Below, in pieces: positions 1 through 5,406 of a stretch of 5,406 nucleotides of DNA; the stretch's first letter is position 1; the number at the start of each line of letters is the position of its first letter. Position numbers and translations under genes: made by a program. Location: positions 1-5,406 of the forward strand of contig JAGBFE010000370.1 in assembly GCA_018109965.1 (NCBI GenBank), in the 5' to 3' direction. The stretch is from Oscillospiraceae bacterium (GTDB lineage: Bacteria; Bacillota_A; Clostridia; Oscillospirales; Ruminococcaceae). The notes below the pieces were generated by a model that worked only from the letters and a program-made list of their open reading frames with translations, had not been told where the DNA came from and searched no databases.

Positions 1-177
1 CTGTGGGGACCTGCCTTCTGGCTTTTGCTGGCCGGTGGTCTCAGCTACACAGGCGGCCTTGTGTTCTACAAGCTTAAATACAAGTATATGCACAGCATAT
101 GGCATCTGTTTGTGTTCACAGGCACTCTGCTGCATTACCTGTGCGTAGTGATTTATGTGCTGCCGATGAGTTTTTAA
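1..177 (+). CDS. Hemolysin III / TrhA family (PAQR) membrane protein, C-terminal fragment
   Basis: Reading from base 1 gives 58 codons ending in TAA at 175-177; the start lies outside the window. Two hydrophobic segments are visible, at fragment residues about 5-23 (FWLLLAGGLSYTGGLVFY) and 36-55 (LFVFTGTLLHYLCVVIYVLP). Between them is HSIWH (residues 31-35), an HxxxH pair. In the PAQR superfamily (AdipoR, hemolysin III, TrhA) an HxxxH before the last helix supplies two of the zinc ligands. The GGLSYTGGxxFY stretch followed by H-x-x-W-H-L-F-V is characteristic of the bacterial hemolysin III branch, whose true physiological role is not settled; members have been linked to membrane energetics rather than proven haemolysis. 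The fragment ends where family members normally end, so the gene is cut only by the window edge. A terminator about 95 bases downstream suggests it is the last gene of its transcript. Confidence 0.85.
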   Translation: MWGPAFWLLLAGGLSYTGGLVFYKLKYKYMHSIWHLFVFTGTLLHYLCVVIYVLPMSF

Positions 178-200
178 ACGTTAATGATGCAAACTATGGA

Positions 201-252
201 ATACCGTGCAATTTCTGACATCAGTTTTTACAACAGCCTGACGGCACGGTAT
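201..252. repeat. Perfect 9-bp inverted repeat with 34-base loop
   Basis: ATACCGTGC at 201-209 is exactly complementary to GCACGGTAT at 244-252. In RNA this would close a stem over a 34-base loop, which itself contains a short TCAG/CTGA pairing (221-224 with 238-241). It lies between the hemolysin III stop codon and the terminator, so it is probably in that gene's 3' untranslated region. There is no T-tract after it, so it is not itself an intrinsic terminator. It could stabilise the mRNA end, be part of a small RNA ending at the terminator, or be a protein-binding site; nothing here decides among these. Confidence 0.5.
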
Positions 253-270
253 CTGCAAAATAAAACAGCA

Positions 271-307
271 AAAAGTGAGTATCAGCCGATGCTCACTTTT
301 ATTTTTT
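271..307 (+). terminator. Intrinsic terminator after the hemolysin III gene
   Basis: A 13-bp stem (271-283 pairing with 288-300, one T-G wobble) closes a 4-base AGCC loop. The core is GTGAGTATC/GATGCTCAC flanked by A4/T4. It is followed by ATTTTTT (301-307), giving a strong U-tract. Its position separates the upstream transcript from the hydrolase gene and its own promoter. Confidence 0.88.
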
Positions 308-337
308 CACACAAAATTATATTTTAAGGTGTATAAT
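306..337 (+). promoter_or_regulatory. Probable sigma-A promoter of the hydrolase gene
   Basis: A consensus -10 box TATAAT lies at 332-337, 32 bases before the start codon and just beyond the terminator, where a promoter is expected. The -35 is poor: TTCACA at 306-311 matches TTGACA at five of six positions but leaves a 20-base spacer, and no better hexamer is found at 16-18 bases. The -10 call is fair and the -35 call is weak. Confidence 0.5.
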
Positions 338-369
338 AGTCACAGATTTTATTTAAAGGAGTTTTTGCC

Positions 370-1338
370 ATGGCCGTAAAGCTGCTTATCGCCGCTGCAA
401 TCATTGCTGCTGCAGTGGTGCTTATATCATATATCTGTTTCCGCATTGTGTTCTATGCACCGCGGAAGGAACAGCCCGACCCTGATGTTCTCCCTGTGCC
501 TGAAGGGGCGGAATATGAGCCGTATCACGATATAATGAAAAAGTGGATAGTGCAAACCCGTGCAATGCACCACCAAGATTTTTACATAAAATCCTTTGAC
601 GGGCTGACTTTGCACGCAAAATATTTTGAAGTGGATAAAAACGCTGTGACGGAAATTATGTTTCACGGCTACCGCGGCAGTGCCGAAAGGGATCTGAGCG
701 GCGGTGTGCAGCGCTGTTTTGCCCTTGGGCGCAATGTGCTGCTGGTGGACCAGCGCACAAGCGGCGAAAGCGAAGGCAATGTGATAAGCTTTGGCATCAA
801 CGAACACCGCGACTGTATAGCCTGGGTGGATTTTGCCTGCAGTCATTTTGGCAAAGATGCACAGTTTGTGCTGACAGGTATTTCCATGGGTGCCGCAACG
901 GTACTTATTGCCGCAGGCAAGCCTTTGCCACCAAATGTAAAAGGCGTGCTGTGCGACTGCGGTTTTTCATCCGCAAAAGAAATAATCAAAAAATGCAGCA
1001 GGGATATGAAGCTGCCTGCCGACCTTGTTTATCCTTTTATAAAACTTGGTGCAAAACTGTTCGGACATTTTGATGTGGATGAATATTCACCTGTGGAAGC
1101 TGCCAAAAGCTGCACTTTGCCTGTAATATTTTTTCACGGTGAAAGCGACAATTTTGTGCCGTGCCATATGAGCAGGAAATTGTTTGATATCTGCAACTGC
1201 CCAAAACGCCTTGTGACAATAAAAGGAGCCGACCACGGCCTTTGCTATGTGGTGGACAACAAAACATATTTTGACAATGTAGCCGAGTTCTTCACAGAGA
1301 ACGGTGTGCCCACAAAACTGCTGCACAATGTGATGTAA
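370..1338 (+). CDS. Membrane-anchored alpha/beta hydrolase, YqkD-like serine hydrolase
   Basis: This 322-residue protein has an N-terminal hydrophobic anchor (about residues 4-28) followed by an alpha/beta hydrolase domain. Landmarks in order are HGYRGS (99-104, oxyanion-hole loop), VDQRTSGES (126-134, equivalent to the DxRxHGxS strand of relatives), the nucleophile elbow GISMG (170-174, catalytic Ser172), GESDNFVP (257-264, likely acid Asp260) and GADHG (286-290, catalytic His289). The triad is complete, so an active esterase, lipase or peptidase-like enzyme is expected; the substrate cannot be read from sequence. Order and spacing resemble Bacillus subtilis YqkD. The anchor has few flanking charges, so the side of the membrane on which the domain sits is not certain. 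AAAGGAG at 356-361/362 lies about 8 bases before the ATG and supports this start. It appears monocistronic, with its own promoter and a terminator after it. One oddity is Ser131 where the usual His of DxRxHGxS stands. Confidence 0.85.
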   Translation: MAVKLLIAAAIIAAAVVLISYICFRIVFYAPRKEQPDPDVLPVPEGAEYEPYHDIMKKWIVQTRAMHHQDFYIKSFDGLTLHAKYFEVDKNAVTEIMFHGYRGSAERDLSGGVQRCFALGRNVLLVDQRTSGESEGNVISFGINEHRDCIAWVDFACSHFGKDAQFVLTGISMGAATVLIAAGKPLPPNVKGVLCDCGFSSAKEIIKKCSRDMKLPADLVYPFIKLGAKLFGHFDVDEYSPVEAAKSCTLPVIFFHGESDNFVPCHMSRKLFDICNCPKRLVTIKGADHGLCYVVDNKTYFDNVAEFFTENGVPTKLLHNVM

Positions 1339-1396
1339 AAACAGTTGCAGGGTACACATCTGCAAAAATACACAAATAATATATCTGTATAAACAA

Positions 1397-1436
1397 ATAC
1401 CCGTCAGAACACTTTAATCTGACGGGTATATTTTTT
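1397..1436. terminator. Bidirectional terminator between the convergent hydrolase and glycosyltransferase genes
   Basis: A perfect 12-bp stem (ATACCCGTCAGA at 1397-1408 with TCTGACGGGTAT at 1418-1429) encloses a 9-base loop. On the + strand it is followed by A then T6 (1431-1436), ending the hydrolase transcript 58 bases after its stop codon. On the - strand it begins 10 bases after the glycosyltransferase stop and is followed by TTGTTT, a weaker U-tract, so it probably serves both genes. Confidence 0.88.
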
Positions 1437-1439
1437 GTA

Positions 1440-2432
1440 TTAAATTTTGCCCAGATATCTTCTCACACGGTAGTTGACATATGTAAAGCAATGCTTGAAC
1501 ATTGTCCATTCCACCCACAGATAGCTGCCGAGATTTTTAAGCTTGAACGGATATTTTTTTGCATTTTTTGCCATTGCAAAGCCCTGTTTTGTACCTTTCA
1601 TGAACGGCTTGCCGTAGCCCCGTGCATAGTACATTGCCACCTTTGGCAGATAACCGATAAACTGAAAGATAAAATTGAATATCAGCATAAGCAGCGGCTG
1701 GTTTTTGTACAGCAGCAGAATGGTGTTCTGACCGCTTTTTTCCGCTTTGAAATCGTTGTATCTGCCCCCTGTTGTGGCACTGCAGATGTGGTAGCACACT
1801 GCTTTTGGGTTGTATATATTTTTGTATCCCGCATTGTTGCCGCGCCAGCCCAGGTCAACGTCCTCACCATAGGCAAAAAAGCTTTCGTCAAACCAGCCGA
1901 TTTCGTCCAGAATGCTTCGGCGGTAAAGTGCCGCACCGCCGCAGTTGGAGAACACACGCTCCATTTTGTTGTAGCGTTCTCTTGCAAGTCCGTCACCGCG
2001 TTTGCAGGTCCAGCCGAACAGCGGCACATAGTCACTGGCGTCATCCGCCAGATGACGGTTGAAATGCTGCACCATAAGCCCGCCAACAGAAAAAATCTGC
2101 GGGTCACTGTCGGCTGTGTCCACCAGTGTCTGCAGCCAGTCAGGTTCTGCAAAGGCATCGTTGTTGAACATAACAGCATATTCCGCCTTTGATGCGGCAA
2201 TACCCTGGTTTACCGCAGGGGCAAAGCCTGTGTTGGTGTCGTTTTTTATCAGCACAAAGTTTTTAAAATCCTTTGCGCAGTTTTCGATAATTTCAACCGA
2301 GCGGTCTTTTGAGCCGTTGTCGATAATTATAATTTCATATTCTCCGTCAAACTGCTGACTGATACAGCTGCGTATGGAATCCTCAATCCAGCCTTCACCG
2401 TTAAGGTTTGGGATAATAATACTTGCTTTCAT
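1440..2432 (-). CDS. Family 2 glycosyltransferase, rhamnosyltransferase/WbbL-like
   Basis: This 330-residue, GT-A fold, inverting glycosyltransferase probably transfers a nucleotide-activated sugar to a growing cell-surface glycan at the inner face of the membrane. Landmarks: ASIIIPNLNGEGW (3-15, first nucleotide-binding strand), IIIIDNGSKDRS (34-45), NTGFAPAVNQG (67-77), FNNDAF (89-94, the position of the metal-binding DxD; Asp92), SNCGGAALYRRS (162-173) and FDESFFAYGEDVDLGWRG (181-198, with the ED pair Glu190-Asp191 that holds the catalytic base). These match the WbbL/COG1216 group, many of which are rhamnosyltransferases, but donor and acceptor are unproven. A hydrophobic stretch at about 246-268 and a basic C-terminus suggest membrane association. 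I chose the ATG at 2430-2432 because AGGAG (2438-2442) sits 5 bases upstream and the protein then starts directly at the fold. The gene ends at TAA next to a shared terminator and is divergent from the flippase. Confidence 0.88.
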   Translation of the reverse strand: MKASIIIPNLNGEGWIEDSIRSCISQQFDGEYEIIIIDNGSKDRSVEIIENCAKDFKNFVLIKNDTNTGFAPAVNQGIAASKAEYAVMFNNDAFAEPDWLQTLVDTADSDPQIFSVGGLMVQHFNRHLADDASDYVPLFGWTCKRGDGLARERYNKMERVFSNCGGAALYRRSILDEIGWFDESFFAYGEDVDLGWRGNNAGYKNIYNPKAVCYHICSATTGGRYNDFKAEKSGQNTILLLYKNQPLLMLIFNFIFQFIGYLPKVAMYYARGYGKPFMKGTKQGFAMAKNAKKYPFKLKNLGSYLWVEWTMFKHCFTYVNYRVRRYLGKI

Positions 2433-2442
2433 AATTTCTCCT
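2433..2442 (-). promoter_or_regulatory. Ribosome-binding site fixing the glycosyltransferase start
   Basis: On the - strand the sequence reads AGGAG (2442 to 2438), then five bases, then ATG at 2432. An in-frame ATG 22 codons further upstream (2498) has no comparable site and would add residues unlike anything in the family. Confidence 0.8.
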
Positions 2443-2477
2443 GTAAAAGAAATGTTTATCTGACATTTAATTTTATC

Positions 2478-2508
2478 ATAATACACATTTTGTTGCAACT
2501 TTTGTCAT
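2478..2508 (-). promoter_or_regulatory. Possible promoter of the glycosyltransferase gene
   Basis: On the - strand, ATGACA (2508 to 2503) is followed after 19 bases by TATTAT (2483 to 2478), with an overlapping TATGAT just downstream. Spacing is longer than ideal. An 8-bp palindrome GTTGCAAC (2492-2499) falls inside the spacer and could be an operator, though a palindrome of that length may be chance. The element lies about 46 bases before the start codon. Confidence 0.3.
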
Positions 2509-2554
2509 ATTTATACACATAATAAAGTTTAATAATTATTTCATTCTTATAAAA

Positions 2555-2588
2555 TTGCAAAACATCTGCTTTTATGGTATATTATAAT
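2555..2588 (+). promoter_or_regulatory. Sigma-A promoter of the flippase-trmB-apbE operon
   Basis: TTGCAA at 2555-2560 is followed after 17 bases by TATATT at 2578-2583, preceded by TGG at 2575-2577, an extended -10 (TGn). A consensus TATAAT overlaps at 2583-2588 and could be used instead, but no -35 is correctly spaced for it. Transcription would start near 2590, leaving a leader of about 80 bases before the flippase ATG. Confidence 0.6.
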
Positions 2589-2595
2589 AGTTATA

Positions 2596-2652
2596 GTGCG
2601 TAAATGCACCCTGATTAAATTTTTAACAGCCTGACGGGCATTTTGGTCCGCA
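2596..2652 (+). promoter_or_regulatory. Structured leader upstream of the flippase gene, alternative hairpins
   Basis: Two competing pairings are visible in the leader. The short one is GTGC (2596-2599) with GCAC (2606-2609) across a 6-base loop. The longer one joins AAATGC (2602-2607) to GCATTT (2638-2643), extended outward by TGCG (2597-2600) with CGCA (2649-2652). The stretch 2625-2637 repeats a 13-base word also found at 232-244. No known riboswitch class is recognised, and the ribosome-binding site (2658-2663) lies just beyond the structure. Confidence 0.3.
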
Positions 2653-2657
2653 TAATC

Positions 2658-2663
2658 AAAGGA
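2658..2663 (+). promoter_or_regulatory. Ribosome-binding site deciding the flippase start
   Basis: AAAGGA ends 7 bases before the ATG at 2671 but only 4 bases before an in-frame TTG at 2668. ATG with normal spacing is preferred; the TTG would add only one residue. Confidence 0.75.
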
Positions 2664-2670
2664 TTTTTTG

Positions 2671-4086
2671 ATGAATAGATACAAATTTCTGTTTTCCAAC
2701 ACCATTCTGTTTTTTATAAGCAGTTTCAGCAGCAAATTCCTTGTATTTTTGCTGATGCCTATATACACAGCAGTTTTGTCACCTGCCGAGAACAGTGATG
2801 TAAGCCTGATGACACAGACCGCAAATCTGCTGATACCGCTGGTAAGCCTTGGCATAAGCAACAGCATTATCCGTTTTGGTCTTGATGAAAAATATTCCAA
2901 AAAGACAGTTTTCACCACAGGTGCTCTGACCCTTGCGGCAGGCTATGTGATACTGCTTTGCTTTTTCCCTCTTTTAAACAAGGTGGAATTTATCCACAAA
3001 TATATCTGGCTTTTGTATCTTTATCTGCTTATGAGCTGCAGCCGCACCCTTGTGCAGCAGTTTGTAAGAGCAAAAACCTACACCAAGCTGTATGCCTTTG
3101 ACGGCATACTTGCCACGGTAAACACCCTTGTGCTTGTTTGTGTGTTCCTTTTGAAATTCAAATGGGGCGCAATGGGATATATCGGCGCAATTATCGGCGC
3201 AGACTTTTTAAGCGTGGTTTTCCTGTCGGTAATTGCAGGCGTGTGGAAATACTTTGACCTGTCAAAGCTCAACAAGGCTGTGGCAAAGGAGATGCTCAGC
3301 TACTGCATTCCACTTATCCCTGCCAGTGTTGCCTGGTGGATTACCAACGTGAGCGACCGTTATCTTGTTGCATATTTCTGCGGCAATACGGTAAACGGCA
3401 TTTATGATATCAGCTACAAGCTGCCAAGTATCATCAACGTTTTTGCCACAATTTTTACCGAGGCATGGCAGATTTCTGCAGTTAAGGAAAGCGGCGCAGG
3501 CCACACCAACCGCTTTTTCGGCAACGTATTCAAGGCATACCAGAGTGTTGTTTTCATCGGCGGTGCAGGCATTATCCTGCTGTGCAAACCGCTTATCGCA
3601 CTTTTGGCAGACAAGGCCTATTTTGACGCCTGGCAGTTTGTGCCGGTGCTGATTTTGGCAACAATTTTCTCCTGTTTTTCAGGGTTTATGTCCAGCATTT
3701 ATATGGTTGAAAAACGCGGCGGGCTTAACCTTGCAACAATGATGGCAGGAGCTGTGACAAACATTGTCCTCAACCTTGTTTTAATCCCCAAAATGGGCGC
3801 ACAGGGCGCAGCAATTGCAACATTTGCAAGCTACGTTGTTGTTTTTGCCCTCCGTGCAATAAACACAAAAAAATTCATCAACATCAACATATCCCCATTG
3901 CAGATGCTGCTCAATATGGCTCTGCTGGGCGCTATGAGTTACATTATGATTGCAGACATCACACACTATCCTGTGTACTGCATTGTTATCACCGCAGTTA
4001 TCATTGTGTTCAACACAAGACCCCTGCTGGTGTTTGCAAAACAGCTTTTGAAAAGTTTAAAACACAGAAAGAAAGGCACCAACTGA
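2671..4086 (+). CDS. Wzx-like polysaccharide/lipid-linked oligosaccharide flippase (MOP superfamily)
   Basis: This 471-residue, very hydrophobic protein has about 12-14 predicted membrane segments, including roughly residues 8-32, 50-68, 80-101, 110-125, 145-162, 168-192, 207-225, 293-312, 322-345, 355-373, 377-396, 408-428 and 432-450. Length and layout fit polysaccharide biosynthesis flippases (Wzx/RfbX/MurJ-related, MOP superfamily), which move undecaprenyl-linked glycans outward across the cytoplasmic membrane. The most diagnostic stretch is at 212-270: IPLIPASVAWWITNVSDRY (213-231), then GNTVNGIYDISYKLP (238-252) and a TEAWQISAVKE segment (263-273), matching the family pattern of a SDRY arginine and G-x-Y-x-x-x-x-K-x-P. 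The C-terminus is basic (KSLKHRKKGTN) and cytoplasmic. The substrate is unknown. The divergent glycosyltransferase suggests a surface-glycan role. It is first in an apparent three-gene operon; trmB begins one base after its TGA. Confidence 0.85.
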   Translation: MNRYKFLFSNTILFFISSFSSKFLVFLLMPIYTAVLSPAENSDVSLMTQTANLLIPLVSLGISNSIIRFGLDEKYSKKTVFTTGALTLAAGYVILLCFFPLLNKVEFIHKYIWLLYLYLLMSCSRTLVQQFVRAKTYTKLYAFDGILATVNTLVLVCVFLLKFKWGAMGYIGAIIGADFLSVVFLSVIAGVWKYFDLSKLNKAVAKEMLSYCIPLIPASVAWWITNVSDRYLVAYFCGNTVNGIYDISYKLPSIINVFATIFTEAWQISAVKESGAGHTNRFFGNVFKAYQSVVFIGGAGIILLCKPLIALLADKAYFDAWQFVPVLILATIFSCFSGFMSSIYMVEKRGGLNLATMMAGAVTNIVLNLVLIPKMGAQGAAIATFASYVVVFALRAINTKKFININISPLQMLLNMALLGAMSYIMIADITHYPVYCIVITAVIIVFNTRPLLVFAKQLLKSLKHRKKGTN

Positions 4087-4087
4087 T

Positions 4088-4750
4088 ATGAGATTACGCC
4101 ACAAACCATGGGCACAGCCAGAACTTGACGCAAGCAGCATTTACATCCGCAACCCCCACGAATTTTACGGCAAATGGCAGTCCGCTTTTGAAAAGGAACA
4201 GCCGATGCACCTTGAGCTTGGCGCAGGTCGCGGAACCTTTATTGCACAGAAAGCAGTTAAAAACCCCGACATCAACTATTTGGCAATCGACATCAAAAGC
4301 GATATGCTGGGCTATGCCAACCGCAATGTACAGCATCAGTATATGATGGCAAACCGCACAACCGACAATATCCGCATGTGCACCTTTGACATCGAAAGAA
4401 TTGCACTTATCATAAGCGAAGAAGATATCTTCAGCCGCATTTATATCAACTTCTGCAATCCGTGGCCAAAGGACCGTCACAAAAAACGCCGTCTGACACA
4501 CACAAAGCAGCTTAACAACTACAAGAAATTTCTTAAGCGCGGCGGCGAAATCTTTTTCAAAACCGATGATGACGAGCTTTTTGCCGAAAGCCTTGATTAT
4601 TTTAAGGAAAGCGGTTTTGACATCACCTTTATCACCTATGATATGACACAGAACAGTTTACCTGACAACATCATCACCGAGCATGAACAGATGTTTATGA
4701 ACGACGGTATCAAAATAAAAGGGCTTATTGCCGTTTATCCGGAGGAATAA
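4088..4750 (+). CDS. trmB: tRNA (guanine-N7-)-methyltransferase TrmB
   Basis: TrmB uses S-adenosylmethionine to make 7-methylguanosine at position 46 in the variable loop of many tRNAs. The 220 residues show the whole family layout. MRLRHKPWA (1-9) is the typical Firmicutes start, ELGAGRG (43-49) is the SAM-binding loop, and AIDIK (66-70) holds the acidic residue at the end of strand 2 (Asp68). INFCNPWPKDRHKKRRL (120-136) is the TrmB signature, FFKTD (156-160) follows, and TEHEQMF (197-203) is the C-terminal T-x-x-E element. His131, Arg134, Thr197 and Glu200 correspond to conserved active-site residues of the E. coli enzyme. The expected Asp of the DPW motif is Asn124 here. The start codon is one base after the flippase stop; GAAAGG at 4071-4076 is a somewhat distant ribosome-binding site (11 bases), so translational coupling is likely. 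The housekeeping role does not depend on its neighbours. Confidence 0.95.
   Translation: MRLRHKPWAQPELDASSIYIRNPHEFYGKWQSAFEKEQPMHLELGAGRGTFIAQKAVKNPDINYLAIDIKSDMLGYANRNVQHQYMMANRTTDNIRMCTFDIERIALIISEEDIFSRIYINFCNPWPKDRHKKRRLTHTKQLNNYKKFLKRGGEIFFKTDDDELFAESLDYFKESGFDITFITYDMTQNSLPDNIITEHEQMFMNDGIKIKGLIAVYPEE
4741..4746 (+). promoter_or_regulatory. Strong ribosome-binding site for apbE, inside the trmB 3' end
   Basis: GGAGGA at 4741-4746 overlaps the last codons of trmB and lies 5 bases before the ATG at 4752. It fixes the apbE start and points to co-translation with trmB. Confidence 0.85.
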
Positions 4751-4751
4751 T

Positions 4752-5406
4752 ATGAAATTGCTTTTCAAACGAATTATGGCAGTTGTGCTGACAGGTGTGC
4801 TGTCGCTGTCACTTTTCAGCGGCTGCAGCGAAAAGGTGATGTATGACAAATACACCGGCACAATCTGGGACAGTTTTGACACCATCATCTCCATTGTAAG
4901 CTATCAGAAATCCCAGGCAGATTTTGATGAATTCATGGAGACGGCACAGAGCGAATATACACGTCTCAATCAGCTGTACGACATCTATAACAGCTATCCC
5001 GACCTTAACAATGCCAAAACCATCAACGACAATGCAGGCGTTGCACCTGTAAAGGTCAGCGAAGACCTGTTCAATCTTATCGAGTTCAGTATTGACTGGT
5101 ACTACAAAACCGACGGCAAGGTGAACATCGCCATGGGCAGTGTGCTGAAAATATGGCATGATGTGCGCAGCGCCGCTGAGTTCGGTACCCCTGTGCTGCC
5201 TGAAATGTCAAAACTTGAGGCTGCAAACCAGCATACATCAATTGAAAGTATTGTTCTCGACAGAGAAAATATGTCAGTGTATATTTCTGACCCCAAAACC
5301 AGTATCGACCTTGGCGCTGTGGCAAAGGGTTATGCAACCGAGCTTATTGCCAACAAGCTGGCCGAAACATATGACAGCTTTGCAATCTCTGCAGGCGGCA
5401 ACGTAA
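4752..5406 (+). CDS. apbE: ApbE-like FAD:protein FMN transferase, lipoprotein, 3' end missing
   Basis: The open frame from the ATG at 4752 runs 218 codons to the window edge without a stop. Family members are usually about 330-360 residues, so roughly a third is missing. ApbE moves FMN from FAD to a Thr or Ser of target proteins (for example Rnf/Nqr subunits and other exported FMN-binding-domain proteins), outside the cytoplasmic membrane and with Mg2+. Residues 1-24 are a lipoprotein signal: KLLFKR, a hydrophobic core, then LFSGC with Cys25 as the lipidation site (Phe at -3 is less usual than Leu). Family landmarks follow: WDSFDTIISI (39-48, the FDT strand), a helix with RLNQLYDIYNSY (71-82), GKVNIAMGSVLKIW (122-135, the G-x-x-x-x-x-x-G-x-L-x-x-x-W element), IDLGAVAKGYAT (185-196, the flavin/metal-site motif) and SAGGNV (213-218). 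The C-terminal Mg2+-binding Asp/Thr motif would lie beyond the edge. It starts one base after the trmB stop. Confidence 0.9.
   Translation, partial: MKLLFKRIMAVVLTGVLSLSLFSGCSEKVMYDKYTGTIWDSFDTIISIVSYQKSQADFDEFMETAQSEYTRLNQLYDIYNSYPDLNNAKTINDNAGVAPVKVSEDLFNLIEFSIDWYYKTDGKVNIAMGSVLKIWHDVRSAAEFGTPVLPEMSKLEAANQHTSIESIVLDRENMSVYISDPKTSIDLGAVAKGYATELIANKLAETYDSFAISAGGNV

Noticed and set aside
427..846. - strand open frame (139 codons) inside the hydrolase
   Set aside because: It is a shadow of the hydrolase coding sequence; there is no ribosome-binding site or domain.
1339..1396. Small gene or regulatory element between the hydrolase stop and the terminator
   Set aside because: No open frame with a ribosome-binding site and no clear structure; it looks like a plain 3' untranslated region.
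1491..2192. Long + strand open frame (233 codons) opposite the glycosyltransferase
   Set aside because: It is antisense to a gene with clear family motifs, rich in Cys/His/Val in a way typical of a reverse-complement shadow, has no recognisable domain, and crosses the body of the real gene.
2433..2498. Extended glycosyltransferase start at the ATG at 2496-2498 (22 extra residues)
   Set aside because: It has no good ribosome-binding site, the added residues precede the conserved first strand in a way not seen in the family, and it overlaps a possible promoter. The ATG at 2432 has AGGAG at correct spacing.
2596..2652. Known riboswitch or T-box in the flippase leader
   Set aside because: The leader is only about 80 bases, and no conserved core of a known class is recognised; it is kept only as a possible structured leader.
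2668..2670. TTG as the flippase start codon
   Set aside because: It is only four bases from AAAGGA, while the ATG three bases later has normal spacing.
5158..5406. + strand open frame of 82 codons at the right end
   Set aside because: It overlaps the apbE frame, which carries clear family motifs through this whole stretch.

Overview
The window looks like an ordinary stretch of chromosome from a low-to-mid GC Gram-positive anaerobe. My best guess is class Clostridia, in the Ruminococcaceae/Oscillospiraceae range. The clues are AAAGGA/GGAGG ribosome-binding sites, sigma-A type promoters, T-tailed hairpin terminators, a TrmB opening with the MRLRHKPWA start typical of Firmicutes, a YqkD-like hydrolase and a lipoprotein-type ApbE. 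This placement is inferred from protein style only. No rRNA, tRNA, mobile element, CRISPR array or phage gene is visible.

Layout, left to right. Bases 1-177 hold the last 58 codons of a hemolysin III/TrhA-type (PAQR superfamily) membrane protein. A 192-base gap follows, with a 9-bp inverted repeat, a strong terminator and a promoter. Next is a membrane-anchored YqkD-like alpha/beta hydrolase (370-1338, +). It converges on a family 2 glycosyltransferase (1440-2432, -), and a 12-bp hairpin terminator lies between them. The glycosyltransferase is divergent from a Wzx-like polysaccharide flippase (2671-4086, +). The 238-base region between their starts carries a good promoter for the flippase and a structured leader. 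The flippase is followed, with one-base gaps, by trmB (4088-4750) and by an apbE-like flavin transferase lipoprotein (from 4752) that runs off the right edge.

The glycosyltransferase and flippase plausibly serve the same surface-glycan pathway: one adds a sugar to a lipid-linked glycan and the other moves such glycans across the membrane. trmB (tRNA m7G46 methylation) and apbE (covalent FMN attachment to exported proteins) appear to be co-transcribed with the flippase but have no obvious functional tie to it.

I found no convincing new system. The points most worth a second look are the Asn in place of the usual Asp in the TrmB catalytic motif, a 13-base word shared by two non-coding regions in similar sequence context, the alternative hairpins in the flippase leader, and the odd flippase-trmB-apbE operon.
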